The position numbers and the translations under genes are program-made. A stretch of 64,000 nt of DNA from Rhodospirillum sp047263945 (GTDB taxonomy: Bacteria; Pseudomonadota; Alphaproteobacteria; Rhodospirillales; Rhodospirillaceae): the NCBI RefSeq assembly GCF_047263945.1, contig NZ_JBLAVB010000016.1, positions 1 through 64,000 on the forward strand, in the 5' to 3' direction. Below are positions 34,232 to 43,101 of this stretch, one piece after another. How positions within the stretch are numbered: the first letter of the stretch is position 1; each line of letters opens with the position of its first letter. A model generated the notes under the pieces. It had not been told where the DNA came from, ran no database searches, and saw only the letters and a list, made by a program, of their open reading frames with translations.

Positions 34232-35766
34232 GACACCACCCCTGGCAGGTCTGCCCCACAGGCGGCAACGGCGAGCCCCTCGCGCACCAACAGGATCGCA
34301 TGCTCGATATCCGGAGAGAAATGGCGGTCGTCGGCCAGCATCGGCACCCCCTTGCGGAGCAGGGCACGCACCCGCTCCAGGGGCTCGCTGGTCATCATCG
34401 GGCGGTGGAAGTCACAGGCCTGAGCCGCAGCCAAATATTCGATGGCGACCACGGCGGCGGCATTGCGGGCCATGGGGACCAGACGCCGCGCCCCATGGGC
34501 GGCCATGGACACATGGTCCTCCTGGTTGGCCGAGGTGGGGATGGAATCCACAGAGGCGGGATAGGCCATCTGCTTGTTCTCCGACACCAAGGCCGCCGCC
34601 GTCACCTGCGGGATCATGAACCCGGAGTTCAGGCCCGGCTTGGGCGTCAGAAAAGCGGGCAGACCCGACAGCGCCGGATCGATCAACATGGCCAGACGCC
34701 GCTCGGTGATCGAGCCGATCTCGCAGAGCGCCATGGCGATCATATCGGCGACGAAGGCCACGGGTTCGGCATGGAAATTACCGCCGGAGATCACCTCTCC
34801 GGTGTCCGAGAAAACCAGCGGGTTGTCGGAGACGCCATTGGCTTCCGCTTCCAGAACCCTCGCCGCATGGCGCAGGGTATCCAGGCAGGCCCCCATGACC
34901 TGGGGCTGACAGCGCAGGCAATAGGGATCCTGCACCCGCTCGTCCCCTTCCTTATGGGAGGCCCGGATGGCCGACCCCGCCATCAGATCGGCGAGGGCCG
35001 CAGCGACATCGATTTGCCCCGGCTGACGGCGCAGCTTGTGAATGCGCGGATCAAAGGGACCATCCGACCCCTTGGCCGCATCGGTGGCCAGGGCGCCGGT
35101 CACCAGGGCCGATTGGAAGACCCGCTCCGCCTCGAACAGACCCGCCAAGGCCAAAGCGGTGGAGACCTGGGTGCCATTGAGCAGGGCCAAGCCCTCCTTC
35201 GGCCCCAGCTCCAGGGGCGAGAGCCCGATCCCGGCCAGGGCTTCGGTGGCCTCCACCTGAACCCCATCCACATGGAAGAAGCCAACGCCCATCAAGGCCG
35301 CCGTCATATGGGACAGGGGCGCCAGGTCGCCCGAAGCGCCCACGGACCCCTGTCCCGGAATGACCGGGATCAGTCCCGCTTCCAGACAGCTGTGCAAATG
35401 GACCAGAGTCGACCAACGCACGCCAGACGCCCCCTGGGCGAGGCTCGCCAGTTTGAGCGCCATGATCAGCCGGGTAACGGGGATGGACAGGGGCTCGCCC
35501 ACGCCCGCAGCATGGGACAGCACAATATTGCGCTGAAGGGTCGACAGGTCCTCGGCCTCAATGCGGACGCTGGCGAGCTTGCCGAAGCCGGTGTTCACCC
35601 CATAAACGGGCTCGCCCTTGGCGACGATGGCCTCGATCACCTTGGTACCGGCATCCACCGCGCGCTCCGTTGCGGGGGCGAGGTCGACCGCCGCCCCCCG
35701 ATAGACATCACGCCAAACGGGCAAGGGAACGGAACCGGGGACGAGGACATGGCGAAGGGCGGTCAT
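34228..35766 (-). CDS. hutH: Histidine ammonia-lyase
   Basis: 512 residues. It removes ammonia from histidine to give urocanate, step 1. The self-forming MIO cofactor triad A144-S145-G146 lies in GQGSVGASGDLAPLSHM. Other signatures are YGVNTGFGKLASVRI, LQRNIVLSHAAGVGEPL, DNPLVFSDTGEVISGGNFHAEP and NQEDHVSMAAHGARR. ATG at 35766 follows AAGGA and overlaps the hutI stop (ATGA); its own stop overlaps the hutG start. Cytoplasmic homotetramer in characterised relatives. Confidence 0.97.
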   Translation of the reverse strand: MTALRHVLVPGSVPLPVWRDVYRGAAVDLAPATERAVDAGTKVIEAIVAKGEPVYGVNTGFGKLASVRIEAEDLSTLQRNIVLSHAAGVGEPLSIPVTRLIMALKLASLAQGASGVRWSTLVHLHSCLEAGLIPVIPGQGSVGASGDLAPLSHMTAALMGVGFFHVDGVQVEATEALAGIGLSPLELGPKEGLALLNGTQVSTALALAGLFEAERVFQSALVTGALATDAAKGSDGPFDPRIHKLRRQPGQIDVAAALADLMAGSAIRASHKEGDERVQDPYCLRCQPQVMGACLDTLRHAARVLEAEANGVSDNPLVFSDTGEVISGGNFHAEPVAFVADMIAMALCEIGSITERRLAMLIDPALSGLPAFLTPKPGLNSGFMIPQVTAAALVSENKQMAYPASVDSIPTSANQEDHVSMAAHGARRLVPMARNAAAVVAIEYLAAAQACDFHRPMMTSEPLERVRALLRKGVPMLADDRHFSPDIEHAILLVREGLAVAACGADLPGVVS

Positions 35767-36968
35767 TGGGGGAGTCCTTTCCACAGGCGGGCATAAAGGG
35801 GATTGAAGCCAAGACGGGAAACCAGTTCCGCAGGGTGATCCACGTCCCAGACGGCCAGGTCACAGACCTTGCCCGGTTCGATGGACCCCAGGTCGTCCCC
35901 CAGGCCCAGGGCCTTGGCGGCGTTCAGGGTCACTCCCGCCAGACATTCGGCAACGGTCATGCGGAACAGGGTGGCGCCCATGTTCATGGTCAGGAGCAGA
36001 GAGGTCAGCGGCGAGGTGCCCGGATTGCAATCCGTCGACAGGGCCAGCGGCACCCCCTGGCGGCGCAGGGCGTCGAGCGGCGGCAGTTTGGTTTCGCGCA
36101 GCATGTAAAAGGCACCGGGCAGGAGCACCGCCACAGTTCCCGCTTTAGCCATGGCGGCGACCCCGGCCTCGTCCAGGTATTCCAGGTGGTCGGCGGAGAT
36201 CGCGCCATATCCGGCGGCCATCGCCGCCCCGCCCAGGTTGGAGAGCTGTTCGGCATGGAGTTTTACGGGCAGGCCCAAGGAGGTGGCGCGGGCAAAGACC
36301 CGCTCCATCTGGGCGACGGAGAAGGCGATGCCCTCGCAGAAGCCATCGACCGCGTCCACGAGTCCTTCCGCCGCCAGGACCGGCAGCATGGCCAGGACCG
36401 CTTCGATATGGGCGTCCTTGTCCGTCTCCCCCGGGGGCAGGGCATGGGCTCCAAGGAAGGTGGTCCGAATCCGCACCCCCCGCTCCTCGCCCAGGCGGCG
36501 CGCAGCACGCAACATGCGGCGCTCGGTCTCCAAATCCAGGCCATAGCCGGACTTGACCTCGACGGTCGTCGCGCCCTCGGCCAACAGGTGATCAAGGCGG
36601 CGCAGAGCCGAGGCAACCAGAGTCTCCTCCGACGCAGCCCGAGTCGCCGCAACGGTCGAGGCAATGCCACCACCCGCCCGGGAAATCTCCTCGTAGGAGG
36701 CCCCCTCCAGCCGCATCTCGAATTCCGGGGAGCGGTCGCCGCCGAAGACCAAATGGGTGTGGCAGTCGATCAGCCCCGGCGTAACCAAACGCCCCCCCAG
36801 ATCCTGGGAGACGGCGATCTCGTTTTCGAGGGTATCGGGCAGGGCCTCCCGGGGACCGACATAGGCGATCCGGTCGTCCCGGGCGACGATCACCGCGCCC
36901 TCGACCACCGCCGTGGAGGCCGTCGCAAGGGGCAGAAGGCGGAGGCCATCATAGAGGGTGACGGTCAT
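35763..36968 (-). CDS. hutI: Imidazolonepropionase
   Basis: 401 residues. This amidohydrolase opens the imidazolone ring to formiminoglutamate, step 3. Metal motif TPGLIDCHTHLVFGGDRSPEF; VEVKSGYGLDLETERRML; KLHAEQLSNLGGA; ADHLEYL; and LSTDCNPGTSPLTSLLLTMNM carry the ligands and catalytic Asp. First gene of the hutIHGU operon, read leftwards from a divergent promoter shared with hutF that contains a HutC-type operator. All junctions from hutI to hutG overlap by 4 bases. Confidence 0.97.
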   Translation of the reverse strand: MTVTLYDGLRLLPLATASTAVVEGAVIVARDDRIAYVGPREALPDTLENEIAVSQDLGGRLVTPGLIDCHTHLVFGGDRSPEFEMRLEGASYEEISRAGGGIASTVAATRAASEETLVASALRRLDHLLAEGATTVEVKSGYGLDLETERRMLRAARRLGEERGVRIRTTFLGAHALPPGETDKDAHIEAVLAMLPVLAAEGLVDAVDGFCEGIAFSVAQMERVFARATSLGLPVKLHAEQLSNLGGAAMAAGYGAISADHLEYLDEAGVAAMAKAGTVAVLLPGAFYMLRETKLPPLDALRRQGVPLALSTDCNPGTSPLTSLLLTMNMGATLFRMTVAECLAGVTLNAAKALGLGDDLGSIEPGKVCDLAVWDVDHPAELVSRLGFNPLYARLWKGLPQ

Positions 36969-37000
36969 GGGGACTCCCTATTCTCTTGAACCTGTCTATG

Positions 37001-37014
37001 ATTGTATATACAAT
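37001..37014. promoter_or_regulatory. HutC-type operator between hutI and hutF
   Basis: Perfect 14-base palindrome ATTGTATATACAAT in the 88-base divergent promoter. It contains TGTATATACA, the core known for HutC repressors. It probably lets HutC block both transcripts until urocanate is present. Confidence 0.85.
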
Positions 37015-37056
37015 TCATTCGATGATGCAACAGTGATTCGCAAGGGGAGTTTTCCG

Positions 37057-38424
37057 GTGGCCAACCTGCATTTCCAAACCGCCCTCATCGAGGACACTTG
37101 GCGTGACAATGTGCGGATCACCACCGGGGATGGCCTGATCTCGGCCCTGAGCTGGGACAGCCCGCCAGAGACCGCAGAAGGGCCCGGGGACGAGCGTCAT
37201 GCCATCGCCCTGCCCGGCGGGACGAGCCTGCACGGCCATGCCTTCCAACGGGGCATGGCCGGATTGGCGGAGGTTCGGGGACCGGGGGCGGACAGTTTCT
37301 GGAGCTGGCGGGAGGTCATGTACCGCTTCCTCGAAGGGATGACGCCCGACGACCTGGAAGCCATCGCCGCCCTGTTGTACATGGAGAGCCTGGAAAGCGG
37401 CTTCACCCGGATCGGCGAGTTCCACTACCTGCACCACGGCCCCGATGGCGCCGCCTACGACGACCCGGCGGAAATGGCGGGACGGATTGCGGCAGCGGCC
37501 TCGGCCACGGGGGTGGGGCTGACCTTGCTGCCGGTTTTCTACGCCCATGGGGGTTTTGGCGGCGCCGCTCCCTCCAGCGGACAGAGACGGTTTCTCAACG
37601 ACCTGGATGGCTTTGCCGCCCTGTTGGAAGGCTGCGACCGCCACCTTGCGAACCAGGACGGCGCCGTCCTGGGGGTCGCGCCCCATAGCCTGCGGGCCGT
37701 CACACCCGAGGAATTGACGGTCCTGGCGGGCCTGCGCCCCACCGACCCGATCCACATCCACATCGCCGAACAGGGGAAGGAGGTTGACGACTGCCTCGCC
37801 TGGAGCGGCGCCCGCCCGGTGGAATGGCTGCTGGACAACGCCGCCGTGGACGGACGCTGGTGCCTCGTCCACGCCACCCAGACCACACCGGGGGAGGTCC
37901 TGGCCCTGGCCCGCTCAGGCGCCGTCGCGGGGCTCTGCCCGATCACCGAAGCGAACCTGGGCGACGGGATCTTCGACGCCCTGCCCTTCGTCGAGGCCGG
38001 GGGGCGCCTGGGGGTGGGCAGTGACTCGAATGTGCGCATCAGCCTGCCCGAGGAACTGCGCCTGCTGGAATACGGCCAACGCCTGACCCACAAGGCCCGG
38101 AATCTGCTGGCGCCAAAGGGGGAATCCACGGGCCGCGCCCTGTTCGACCTCGCCCGCGAGGGCGGCGCTCAAGCTCTGGGCGTTTCGGGCCGGGGATTGG
38201 TCGTTGGGGCTCCGGCGGACATTGTTTCGCTGAAGGCCGACCATCCCCTTTTGCTGGCCCGCTTCGGGGATGCCCTTCTGGACTCCTGGATTTTTTCGGC
38301 GGACAACGGGGCCGTGGATTGCGTCTGGACCGGAGGCCGCAAGCGGGTTGAGGGGGGCCGTCACCGGGACCGCAGTGCCATCGAAGCCCGCTTCGCCCGC
38401 ACCCTGCGCCGCCTGTTGTCGTGA
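37057..38424 (+). CDS. hutF: Formimidoylglutamate deiminase
   Basis: 455 residues. It deiminates formiminoglutamate to N-formylglutamate and ammonia, step 4 of the five-step route. Seen: LPGGTSLHGHAFQRGMAGLAE (HxH metal motif variant), RIGEFHYLHH, GVAPHSLRAVTPEEL, IHIHIAEQGKEVDDCLAW, LVHATQ and GVGSDSNVRISLPEELRLLEYGQRL. I chose the GTG at 37057 because AAGGGGAG lies 8 bases upstream and the earlier in-frame ATG would include the operator. Transcribed away from hutIHGU. Confidence 0.95.
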   Translation: MANLHFQTALIEDTWRDNVRITTGDGLISALSWDSPPETAEGPGDERHAIALPGGTSLHGHAFQRGMAGLAEVRGPGADSFWSWREVMYRFLEGMTPDDLEAIAALLYMESLESGFTRIGEFHYLHHGPDGAAYDDPAEMAGRIAAAASATGVGLTLLPVFYAHGGFGGAAPSSGQRRFLNDLDGFAALLEGCDRHLANQDGAVLGVAPHSLRAVTPEELTVLAGLRPTDPIHIHIAEQGKEVDDCLAWSGARPVEWLLDNAAVDGRWCLVHATQTTPGEVLALARSGAVAGLCPITEANLGDGIFDALPFVEAGGRLGVGSDSNVRISLPEELRLLEYGQRLTHKARNLLAPKGESTGRALFDLAREGGAQALGVSGRGLVVGAPADIVSLKADHPLLLARFGDALLDSWIFSADNGAVDCVWTGGRKRVEGGRHRDRSAIEARFARTLRRLLS

Positions 38425-38428
38425 ACAA

Positions 38429-38469
38429 AAACCGTCGAGAGAACAGGTGAAGCCAAGCTTTGTTCTCGA
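38429..38469. terminator. Hairpin after hutF
   Basis: TCGAGAGAACA and TGTTCTCGA arms enclose about 20 bases, starting 5 bases after the hutF stop. No strong T-tract follows, so termination is plausible rather than certain. Confidence 0.5.
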
Positions 38470-38488
38470 TGAATAGATTGTTTTTATG

Positions 38489-38612
38489 TGTCATTCCCGC
38501 GCAGGCGGGAATCCAGGGTTGATTTCGGTGCCATCGCTGAAAGGCGTCCCTGTCGCGTCAATCGCTTCCGTCTCCTGTTCCCACCCTGGATCCCCGCTTT
38601 CGCGGGGATGAC
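38489..38612. repeat. Pair of inverted CATTCCCGCG repeats
   Basis: TCATTCCCGCGCAGGCGGGA at about 38490 and CCCCGCTTTCGCGGGGATGA at about 38592 are facing copies of a common intergenic repeat, about 100 bases apart. They fall in the frame that extends hutC upstream, which is why I do not accept the longer hutC start. Confidence 0.7.
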
Positions 38613-38667
38613 GAGGGGAGAGGAGAGGAAAGACGGGGGTGACGGAGCGAGAAAGGACGCGAAACAG

Positions 38668-39432
38668 ATGAAACCGCGCACGAAACAGTCCGATGAGAGG
38701 CCCCCCGCCATGCCCCCCAAATCCGCCAACCCCGCCAGCCCCCTATATGAACAGGTGAAGGCCCATATCCTGGCCCGCATTGGCTCCGGCCTCTGGCCAA
38801 GCGACCGGCGTATTCCCTCGGAAAACGAGTTGGTGGAGGAGCTGGGTATCTCGCGGATGACCATCAACCGGGCACTGCGCGAACTGACGGCGGAGGGGAT
38901 TTTGACCCGAGTCCAAGGGGTCGGCACCTTCATCGCCCCCCCAAAGGTGCGGGGCGACCTGTTGGAGCTGAACGACATCGCCGGAGAGATCCGCGCCCGG
39001 GGCAAGAACCACCGGGCCGATGTGATCTTCCTGGACCGCATCCCCCTGCCCCCCGAGATCCGCCCCTCCTTCAAGGGCACCGGCCTGAAAGAGGTCTTCC
39101 ATTCGGTCATCGTCCACCGGGAAGATGGGATGGCGATGCAATTGGAGGAGCGCTACGTGAACCCGGCCCTGGTGCCCGACTACGGCGACCAGGATTTCAC
39201 CCGGACGACGCCCTACGAGCATTTGGTGCGGGCAACCCCGGTGACGGAGCTTGAGCATGTGATCACGGCCATCGCCGCAGACGACCGGGTGGCCCATCTG
39301 CTGGAAATCCCCCCCGGCGCCCCCTGCCTGCTGCTGGAACGCCGCACCTGGACCGGCGATCAGGTCGCCACGGTCAACACATTGATCTACGTGGGCGAGC
39401 GCTACTCCCTGGGGGGACGGCGCAGCCGGTAG
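38668..39432 (+). CDS. hutC: Histidine utilisation repressor (GntR/UTRA)
   Basis: 254 residues. The N-terminal GntR winged helix (PLYEQVKAHILARIGSGLWP, RIPSENELVEELGISRMTINRALRELTAEG, VQGVGTFIA) is joined to a UTRA ligand domain (FHSVIVHREDGMAMQLEERYVN, LEIPPGAPCLLLERRTW). HutC repressors bind urocanate as inducer. The start is uncertain: ATG 38668 is chosen, with ATG 38710 as the alternative; upstream codons come from an intergenic repeat. Its position after hutF and the operator in the hutI-hutF gap support the role. A paralogue is encoded at 44840-45700. Confidence 0.93.
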   Translation: MKPRTKQSDERPPAMPPKSANPASPLYEQVKAHILARIGSGLWPSDRRIPSENELVEELGISRMTINRALRELTAEGILTRVQGVGTFIAPPKVRGDLLELNDIAGEIRARGKNHRADVIFLDRIPLPPEIRPSFKGTGLKEVFHSVIVHREDGMAMQLEERYVNPALVPDYGDQDFTRTTPYEHLVRATPVTELEHVITAIAADDRVAHLLEIPPGAPCLLLERRTWTGDQVATVNTLIYVGERYSLGGRRSR

Positions 39433-39457
39433 GGCGAGCGGCCCCCACCGAAACCAC

Positions 39458-40156
39458 TTACCTCAGATGTTCGAACCGCGAGGGCAAGGGGGTGAAAAAC
39501 CGTTCCGAGGCACCGACCACGGCCATGAACCGGGCCAGTTTCTCGGCGTCCAACTGGCCGTCCGTCCGCACCCCGGAACAAAGGTCAAGGCCATAGGGGC
39601 GCACCCGATTGATCGCCGTGCCCACGTTCTCCGCCGTCAGCCCGCCAGCCAGGAAGACCGGCAGGGAGCTGCGGTCGACGAAGGTGCGGCTGATGCCCCA
39701 GTTATGGACCCGCCCCGTTCCGCCCAATTCCTGCACCTCCGCCGACGGACGGCCACTGTCCAGAAGGAAAGCATGTACATGGGGCGTATAGGGGCCGATC
39801 AGGGACAGGCACGCGGGACCCTCCACATGGATAACCTGGATTCGGCGGATCCGGGGGATCAGGCGGGCGAGTTCGGCGCTTTCGGCCGGGTCAATCTGGG
39901 TGACGATCTGAACCGCCAGCGCGCCCACCCGGTTGACATGGGCGGCGATGCCCTCCGCCGTGGTTTCCGCCGTCAACAACACCGCCGAAACCGGAGGCGG
40001 TACCCAGGCCGCGATCTCCCCGGCCGTCGCGTCGTCGATCACCCCCGGGCCAGAGGGCATGGCGCCGACCAACCCCACCGCGTCCGCGCCAAGGCCGATG
40101 GCCAAACGCGCTTCCTCCTGACTCGCGATACAGCAAACCTTGACCCGTGTTCGCAT
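39458..40156 (-). CDS. Phosphoribosylanthranilate isomerase-like protein
   Basis: 232 residues, TIM-barrel of the TrpF family. MRTRVKVCCIASQEEARLAI keeps the catalytic cysteine position (C8 or C9), HAFLLDSG the catalytic aspartate (D133), and FLAGGLTAENV the phosphate loop. The usual VQLHG motif is altered to VQIVTQ, so it may act on another substrate. No trp gene is nearby; instead it lies 10 bases after a D-2-hydroxyacid dehydrogenase gene and apparently in the same transcript as an amino-acid ABC transporter. It could be the cell's only TrpF or a catabolic relative. Confidence 0.75.
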   Translation of the reverse strand: MRTRVKVCCIASQEEARLAIGLGADAVGLVGAMPSGPGVIDDATAGEIAAWVPPPVSAVLLTAETTAEGIAAHVNRVGALAVQIVTQIDPAESAELARLIPRIRRIQVIHVEGPACLSLIGPYTPHVHAFLLDSGRPSAEVQELGGTGRVHNWGISRTFVDRSSLPVFLAGGLTAENVGTAINRVRPYGLDLCSGVRTDGQLDAEKLARFMAVVGASERFFTPLPSRFEHLR

Positions 40157-40166
40157 TGTGCCCCGG

Positions 40167-41582
40167 CTATTCTAAGAACAGCTTCCCTGGATTCATCAGG
40201 TTAAAGGGATCCAAGGCCCCCTTGATGGTTCGCATCACCTCCAGGGCCTCTCCCACTTCACGGGCCAGAAGGCCCCTCTTCCCCAAGCCAATACCATGCT
40301 CCCCCGTGCAAGTGCCACCCATCGCAAGCGCTCGCAGACCAAGGGATCGATCCAAACGCTCGGCCTCAGCCAGTTCTACTGGGTCATCCGGATTAAACAC
40401 AATCATTAGATGGAAATTCCCATCGCCCACGTGACCGACGATGGGCGCAGGCAGGGGACTCGCCTCCAACTCCTTATGGGTCTCGGCGATGCAGTCCACC
40501 AAACGGGAGATCGGCACACAGACATCCGTCGGCAGCCCCTTGCACCCCGGGCGCACCTGAAGCGCCGCATAGGCCGCCATATGCCGGGCGTGCCACAGCT
40601 CCCGCCGGGCTTCCTCGGTCTCGGCCCAATCGAAGCCGCCGCCGCCAAACTCATCGGCCAGGGAGCGGACAATGGAAATTTCCGCCTCCACAGCCTGCGG
40701 CGACCCGGCAAATTCCAGGAAAAGGACCGGGCTTTCCGGGAAGCGGGTCTTGCAATAGGCGTTGATGGCCGCGACCTGGGCGGTGTCGGCGAACTCGATC
40801 CGCGACATGGTGACCCCGCATTGCTGGGTCGCCACGACACAGGACACGGCGGATTCCAGATCCGGGAAGGCGCAGACCGCCGCCGCGACCTTCTCTGGGA
40901 TGGGAAACAGGCGCAGGGTCAGTTCGGTGATGACCCCCAAAGTCCCCTCCGCCCCGATCATCAACCGGGTCAGGTCATAGCCGGCAGAGGATTTGCGCGC
41001 CCGCGACCCGGTGCGAATGATGCGCCCGTCGGGCAAAACCACCTCCATGGCCAGCACCACATCCCTCATGGTGCCATAACGCACCGCATTGGTGCCACTG
41101 GCCCGAGTCGAGGCCATCCCCCCCAGAGTCGCCTCCGCCCCGGGATCGATGGGGAAGAACAGCCCCTGATCCCGCAGAAAGGCGTTGAGCGCCTGGCGGG
41201 TCACACCGGGCTGGACCGTGCAATCCATGTCCTCGGCCCGCACGGCCAGGACCTTGTCCATGCGTGACAGGTCGACGCAGATCCCGCCCTCGACCGCCTG
41301 CACCTGCCCTTCCATGGAGCTGCCCGCACCGAAGGGCACCAGGGGGATCCGGTGGCGCCCGCAAAGGCGGACCACCTCGGCCACCTCGGCGGTGCTCTCC
41401 ACAAAGACCACGGCGTCGGGCAATTGGGTGGCATGGAAGGATTCCCCATGCCCATGGTGCGCCCGCACCGATTGGGAAAGGACCACCCGCTCCCCAAAGA
41501 GCCCCGACAACTCGGCGATAGCGGCCTCGGCGGCGGGATGGCGATAGGCGGGGGAGGCGGGGGAGGAAGAGGGGTCGGTCAT
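40167..41582 (-). CDS. FAD-linked D-2-hydroxyacid dehydrogenase
   Basis: 471 residues of the GlcD/D-lactate dehydrogenase (cytochrome) family. The FAD-binding PCMH domain shows VVFVESTAEVAEVVRLCGRHRIPLVPFGAGSSMEGQVQAVEGGICVDLSRMDKVLAV and DPGAEATLGGMASTRASGTNAVRYGTM; the C-terminal domain ends GTCTGEHGIGLGKRGLLAREVGEALEVMRTIKGALDPFNLMNPGK. It oxidises a D-2-hydroxyacid and passes electrons to the respiratory chain or an ETF; the exact acid is not readable. It sits directly behind the transporter ATPase gene (2 bases), so it likely oxidises something derived from the imported compound. Confidence 0.88.
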   Translation of the reverse strand: MTDPSSSPASPAYRHPAAEAAIAELSGLFGERVVLSQSVRAHHGHGESFHATQLPDAVVFVESTAEVAEVVRLCGRHRIPLVPFGAGSSMEGQVQAVEGGICVDLSRMDKVLAVRAEDMDCTVQPGVTRQALNAFLRDQGLFFPIDPGAEATLGGMASTRASGTNAVRYGTMRDVVLAMEVVLPDGRIIRTGSRARKSSAGYDLTRLMIGAEGTLGVITELTLRLFPIPEKVAAAVCAFPDLESAVSCVVATQQCGVTMSRIEFADTAQVAAINAYCKTRFPESPVLFLEFAGSPQAVEAEISIVRSLADEFGGGGFDWAETEEARRELWHARHMAAYAALQVRPGCKGLPTDVCVPISRLVDCIAETHKELEASPLPAPIVGHVGDGNFHLMIVFNPDDPVELAEAERLDRSLGLRALAMGGTCTGEHGIGLGKRGLLAREVGEALEVMRTIKGALDPFNLMNPGKLFLE

Positions 41583-41584
41583 GG

Positions 41585-42418
41585 TTAGAAACTGTTGCGC
41601 TCGTGGTAGGTTTGCAGGAATTGCCGGACCCGGGGTTCGGCGGACTCGTGGAACACTTGGCGGGGGGGACCGTATTCCACGATCCGCCCACCGTCCAGGA
41701 AGGCCACCCGGTCGGCCACATTGGCCGCGAAGCCCATCTCGTGGGTCACCACCACCATGGTCATGCCTTCAGCGGCCAGATCCTTCATCACCTGCAAGAC
41801 CTCGCCCACCAGTTCGGGATCCAGGGCAGAAGTCGGCTCGTCGAACAGGATCACATGGGGCTCCATGGCCACCACCCGGGCAATGGCGACGCGCTGCTGC
41901 TGGCCGCCGGACAGGCGCGACGGATGGGCGTGCATGCGCTCGGCCAGCCCCACGCGGGTCAATACGGCCTCGGCCTTGGCGGTGGCTTCGTCCAGGGGAA
42001 GGCCCTTGACCTGGACCAGGGCCTCGCGCACGTTCTCCATGGCCGTCATATGGGGCCAGAGGTTGAAATGCTGGAAGACCATGCCGACCTCGCGCCGCAG
42101 CTCCCGCAGCTCCCGGTTCTTCATCTTGCGCCGGGGAAAGCCCTCGGTATAGCCGACCAGACGGCCTTCCATACGCACTTCCCCCGCATCGTAGCTCTCC
42201 AGGAAGTTCATACAGCGGAGCAACGTGCTTTTTCCCGAGCCACTCGGGCCAATCAGGCAGACCACCTCGGACCGATGGACGGTCAGGTTGATGTCCTTGA
42301 GGACCTGGACCTCACCGAAGGACTTGCTCAGATGGTTGATGGAAATGATGGGATCAACCTCCGAGCCCCCGTCGACTGAGAGAGCGGCCTCGGGAGAGGG
42401 GGAAGACACTTCGGTCAT
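41585..42418 (-). CDS. Polar amino-acid ABC transporter ATPase
   Basis: 277 residues. Motifs: Walker A GPSGSGKST, LSGGQQQRVAIARVVAMEP, Walker B VILFDEPTSALDPELVGEVL and VVVTHEMGFA, all typical of the HisP/GlnQ group. The insertion GYTEGFPRRKMKNRELRELRREVGMVFQHFNLWPHMT is the usual Q-loop region. I chose ATG at 42418, which overlaps the stop of the upstream permease gene (ATGA). It would energise the two permeases encoded upstream. Substrate is an amino acid or similar small polar molecule, by family. Confidence 0.93.
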   Translation of the reverse strand: MTEVSSPSPEAALSVDGGSEVDPIISINHLSKSFGEVQVLKDINLTVHRSEVVCLIGPSGSGKSTLLRCMNFLESYDAGEVRMEGRLVGYTEGFPRRKMKNRELRELRREVGMVFQHFNLWPHMTAMENVREALVQVKGLPLDEATAKAEAVLTRVGLAERMHAHPSRLSGGQQQRVAIARVVAMEPHVILFDEPTSALDPELVGEVLQVMKDLAAEGMTMVVVTHEMGFAANVADRVAFLDGGRIVEYGPPRQVFHESAEPRVRQFLQTYHERNSF

Positions 42419-43089
42419 GACACGGCCCCGGCTTTTTGAGTCAAATGGGTGGTGAGTTTGCGTTCGGCCCGGCGGCCCAGGCGGGAAACGACCTCCACCA
42501 GCAGCCAATAGAACAGGGCCATGACAAAAATGGTCTCGAAGGCGGCGAAGGTCTCTGCGGCCATGGTCTGGGCCTCGTACATCAGTTCCGGCACGGTGAG
42601 GATGGAGAGCACGACCGTCTCCTTGGTCAAAATAATCATCATGTTGACCAGGGCCGGCAGGATGGAAATCAACATGGTGGGCACCACCACCCGACGGAGG
42701 ATCGCCGCCGGTGGCAAGGCCAGGCTTTCCGCCGCCTCGACATACCCCTTGGGCACGGCGGCAAATCCGCCGCGAAAGATCTCGGCGAAATAGGCGCTAC
42801 CGTAGATCCCCAAACCCACGATGCCCGCCGTGGTGGCATCGAGACGAATTCCGATGAAGGGACCACCGGAATAGAGCAGAAAGAGCTGCACCAGGAAGGG
42901 CGTACCGCGCACCACCTCGATATAGGCACGCAACACCCAGGTGAGCCCAGGGATCGGCAGACGCCGCGCCAACGCGACGATGAAGCCAATGAGCATGCCC
43001 AGCGCAGTGCCCGCAGCCCAACAGAGGACCGTCATGCCAAAGCCGCGCAACAGAGACGGGCCATAATGGGCGAACAAATCGTAATCCAT
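42415..43089 (-). CDS. Polar amino-acid ABC transporter permease
   Basis: 224 residues with about five membrane helices. The EAA loop reads VEAAESLALPPAAILRRVVVPTML, where the ATPase docks. The HisM/GlnP-like start YGPSLLRGFGMTVLCWAAGTALGMLIG is clear. Pairs with the permease at 43102-43749 as a heterodimer. Stop overlaps the ATPase start. Confidence 0.92.
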   Translation of the reverse strand: MDYDLFAHYGPSLLRGFGMTVLCWAAGTALGMLIGFIVALARRLPIPGLTWVLRAYIEVVRGTPFLVQLFLLYSGGPFIGIRLDATTAGIVGLGIYGSAYFAEIFRGGFAAVPKGYVEAAESLALPPAAILRRVVVPTMLISILPALVNMMIILTKETVVLSILTVPELMYEAQTMAAETFAAFETIFVMALFYWLLVEVVSRLGRRAERKLTTHLTQKAGAVS

Positions 43090-43101
43090 CCTCGCCCCTC
43101 C

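Noticed and set aside
34300..35796. 498-codon open frame antisense to hutH
   Set aside because: hutH is unmistakable, with its MIO triad and overlaps to both neighbours. The antisense product is low in recognisable motifs and rich in Gly, Gln, Arg and His, as GC-rich shadow frames are.
38488..38667. N-terminal extension of hutC
   Set aside because: The codons come from the CATTCCCGCG intergenic repeat pair. This yields the well-known spurious start MSFPRRRESR and does not belong to GntR proteins.
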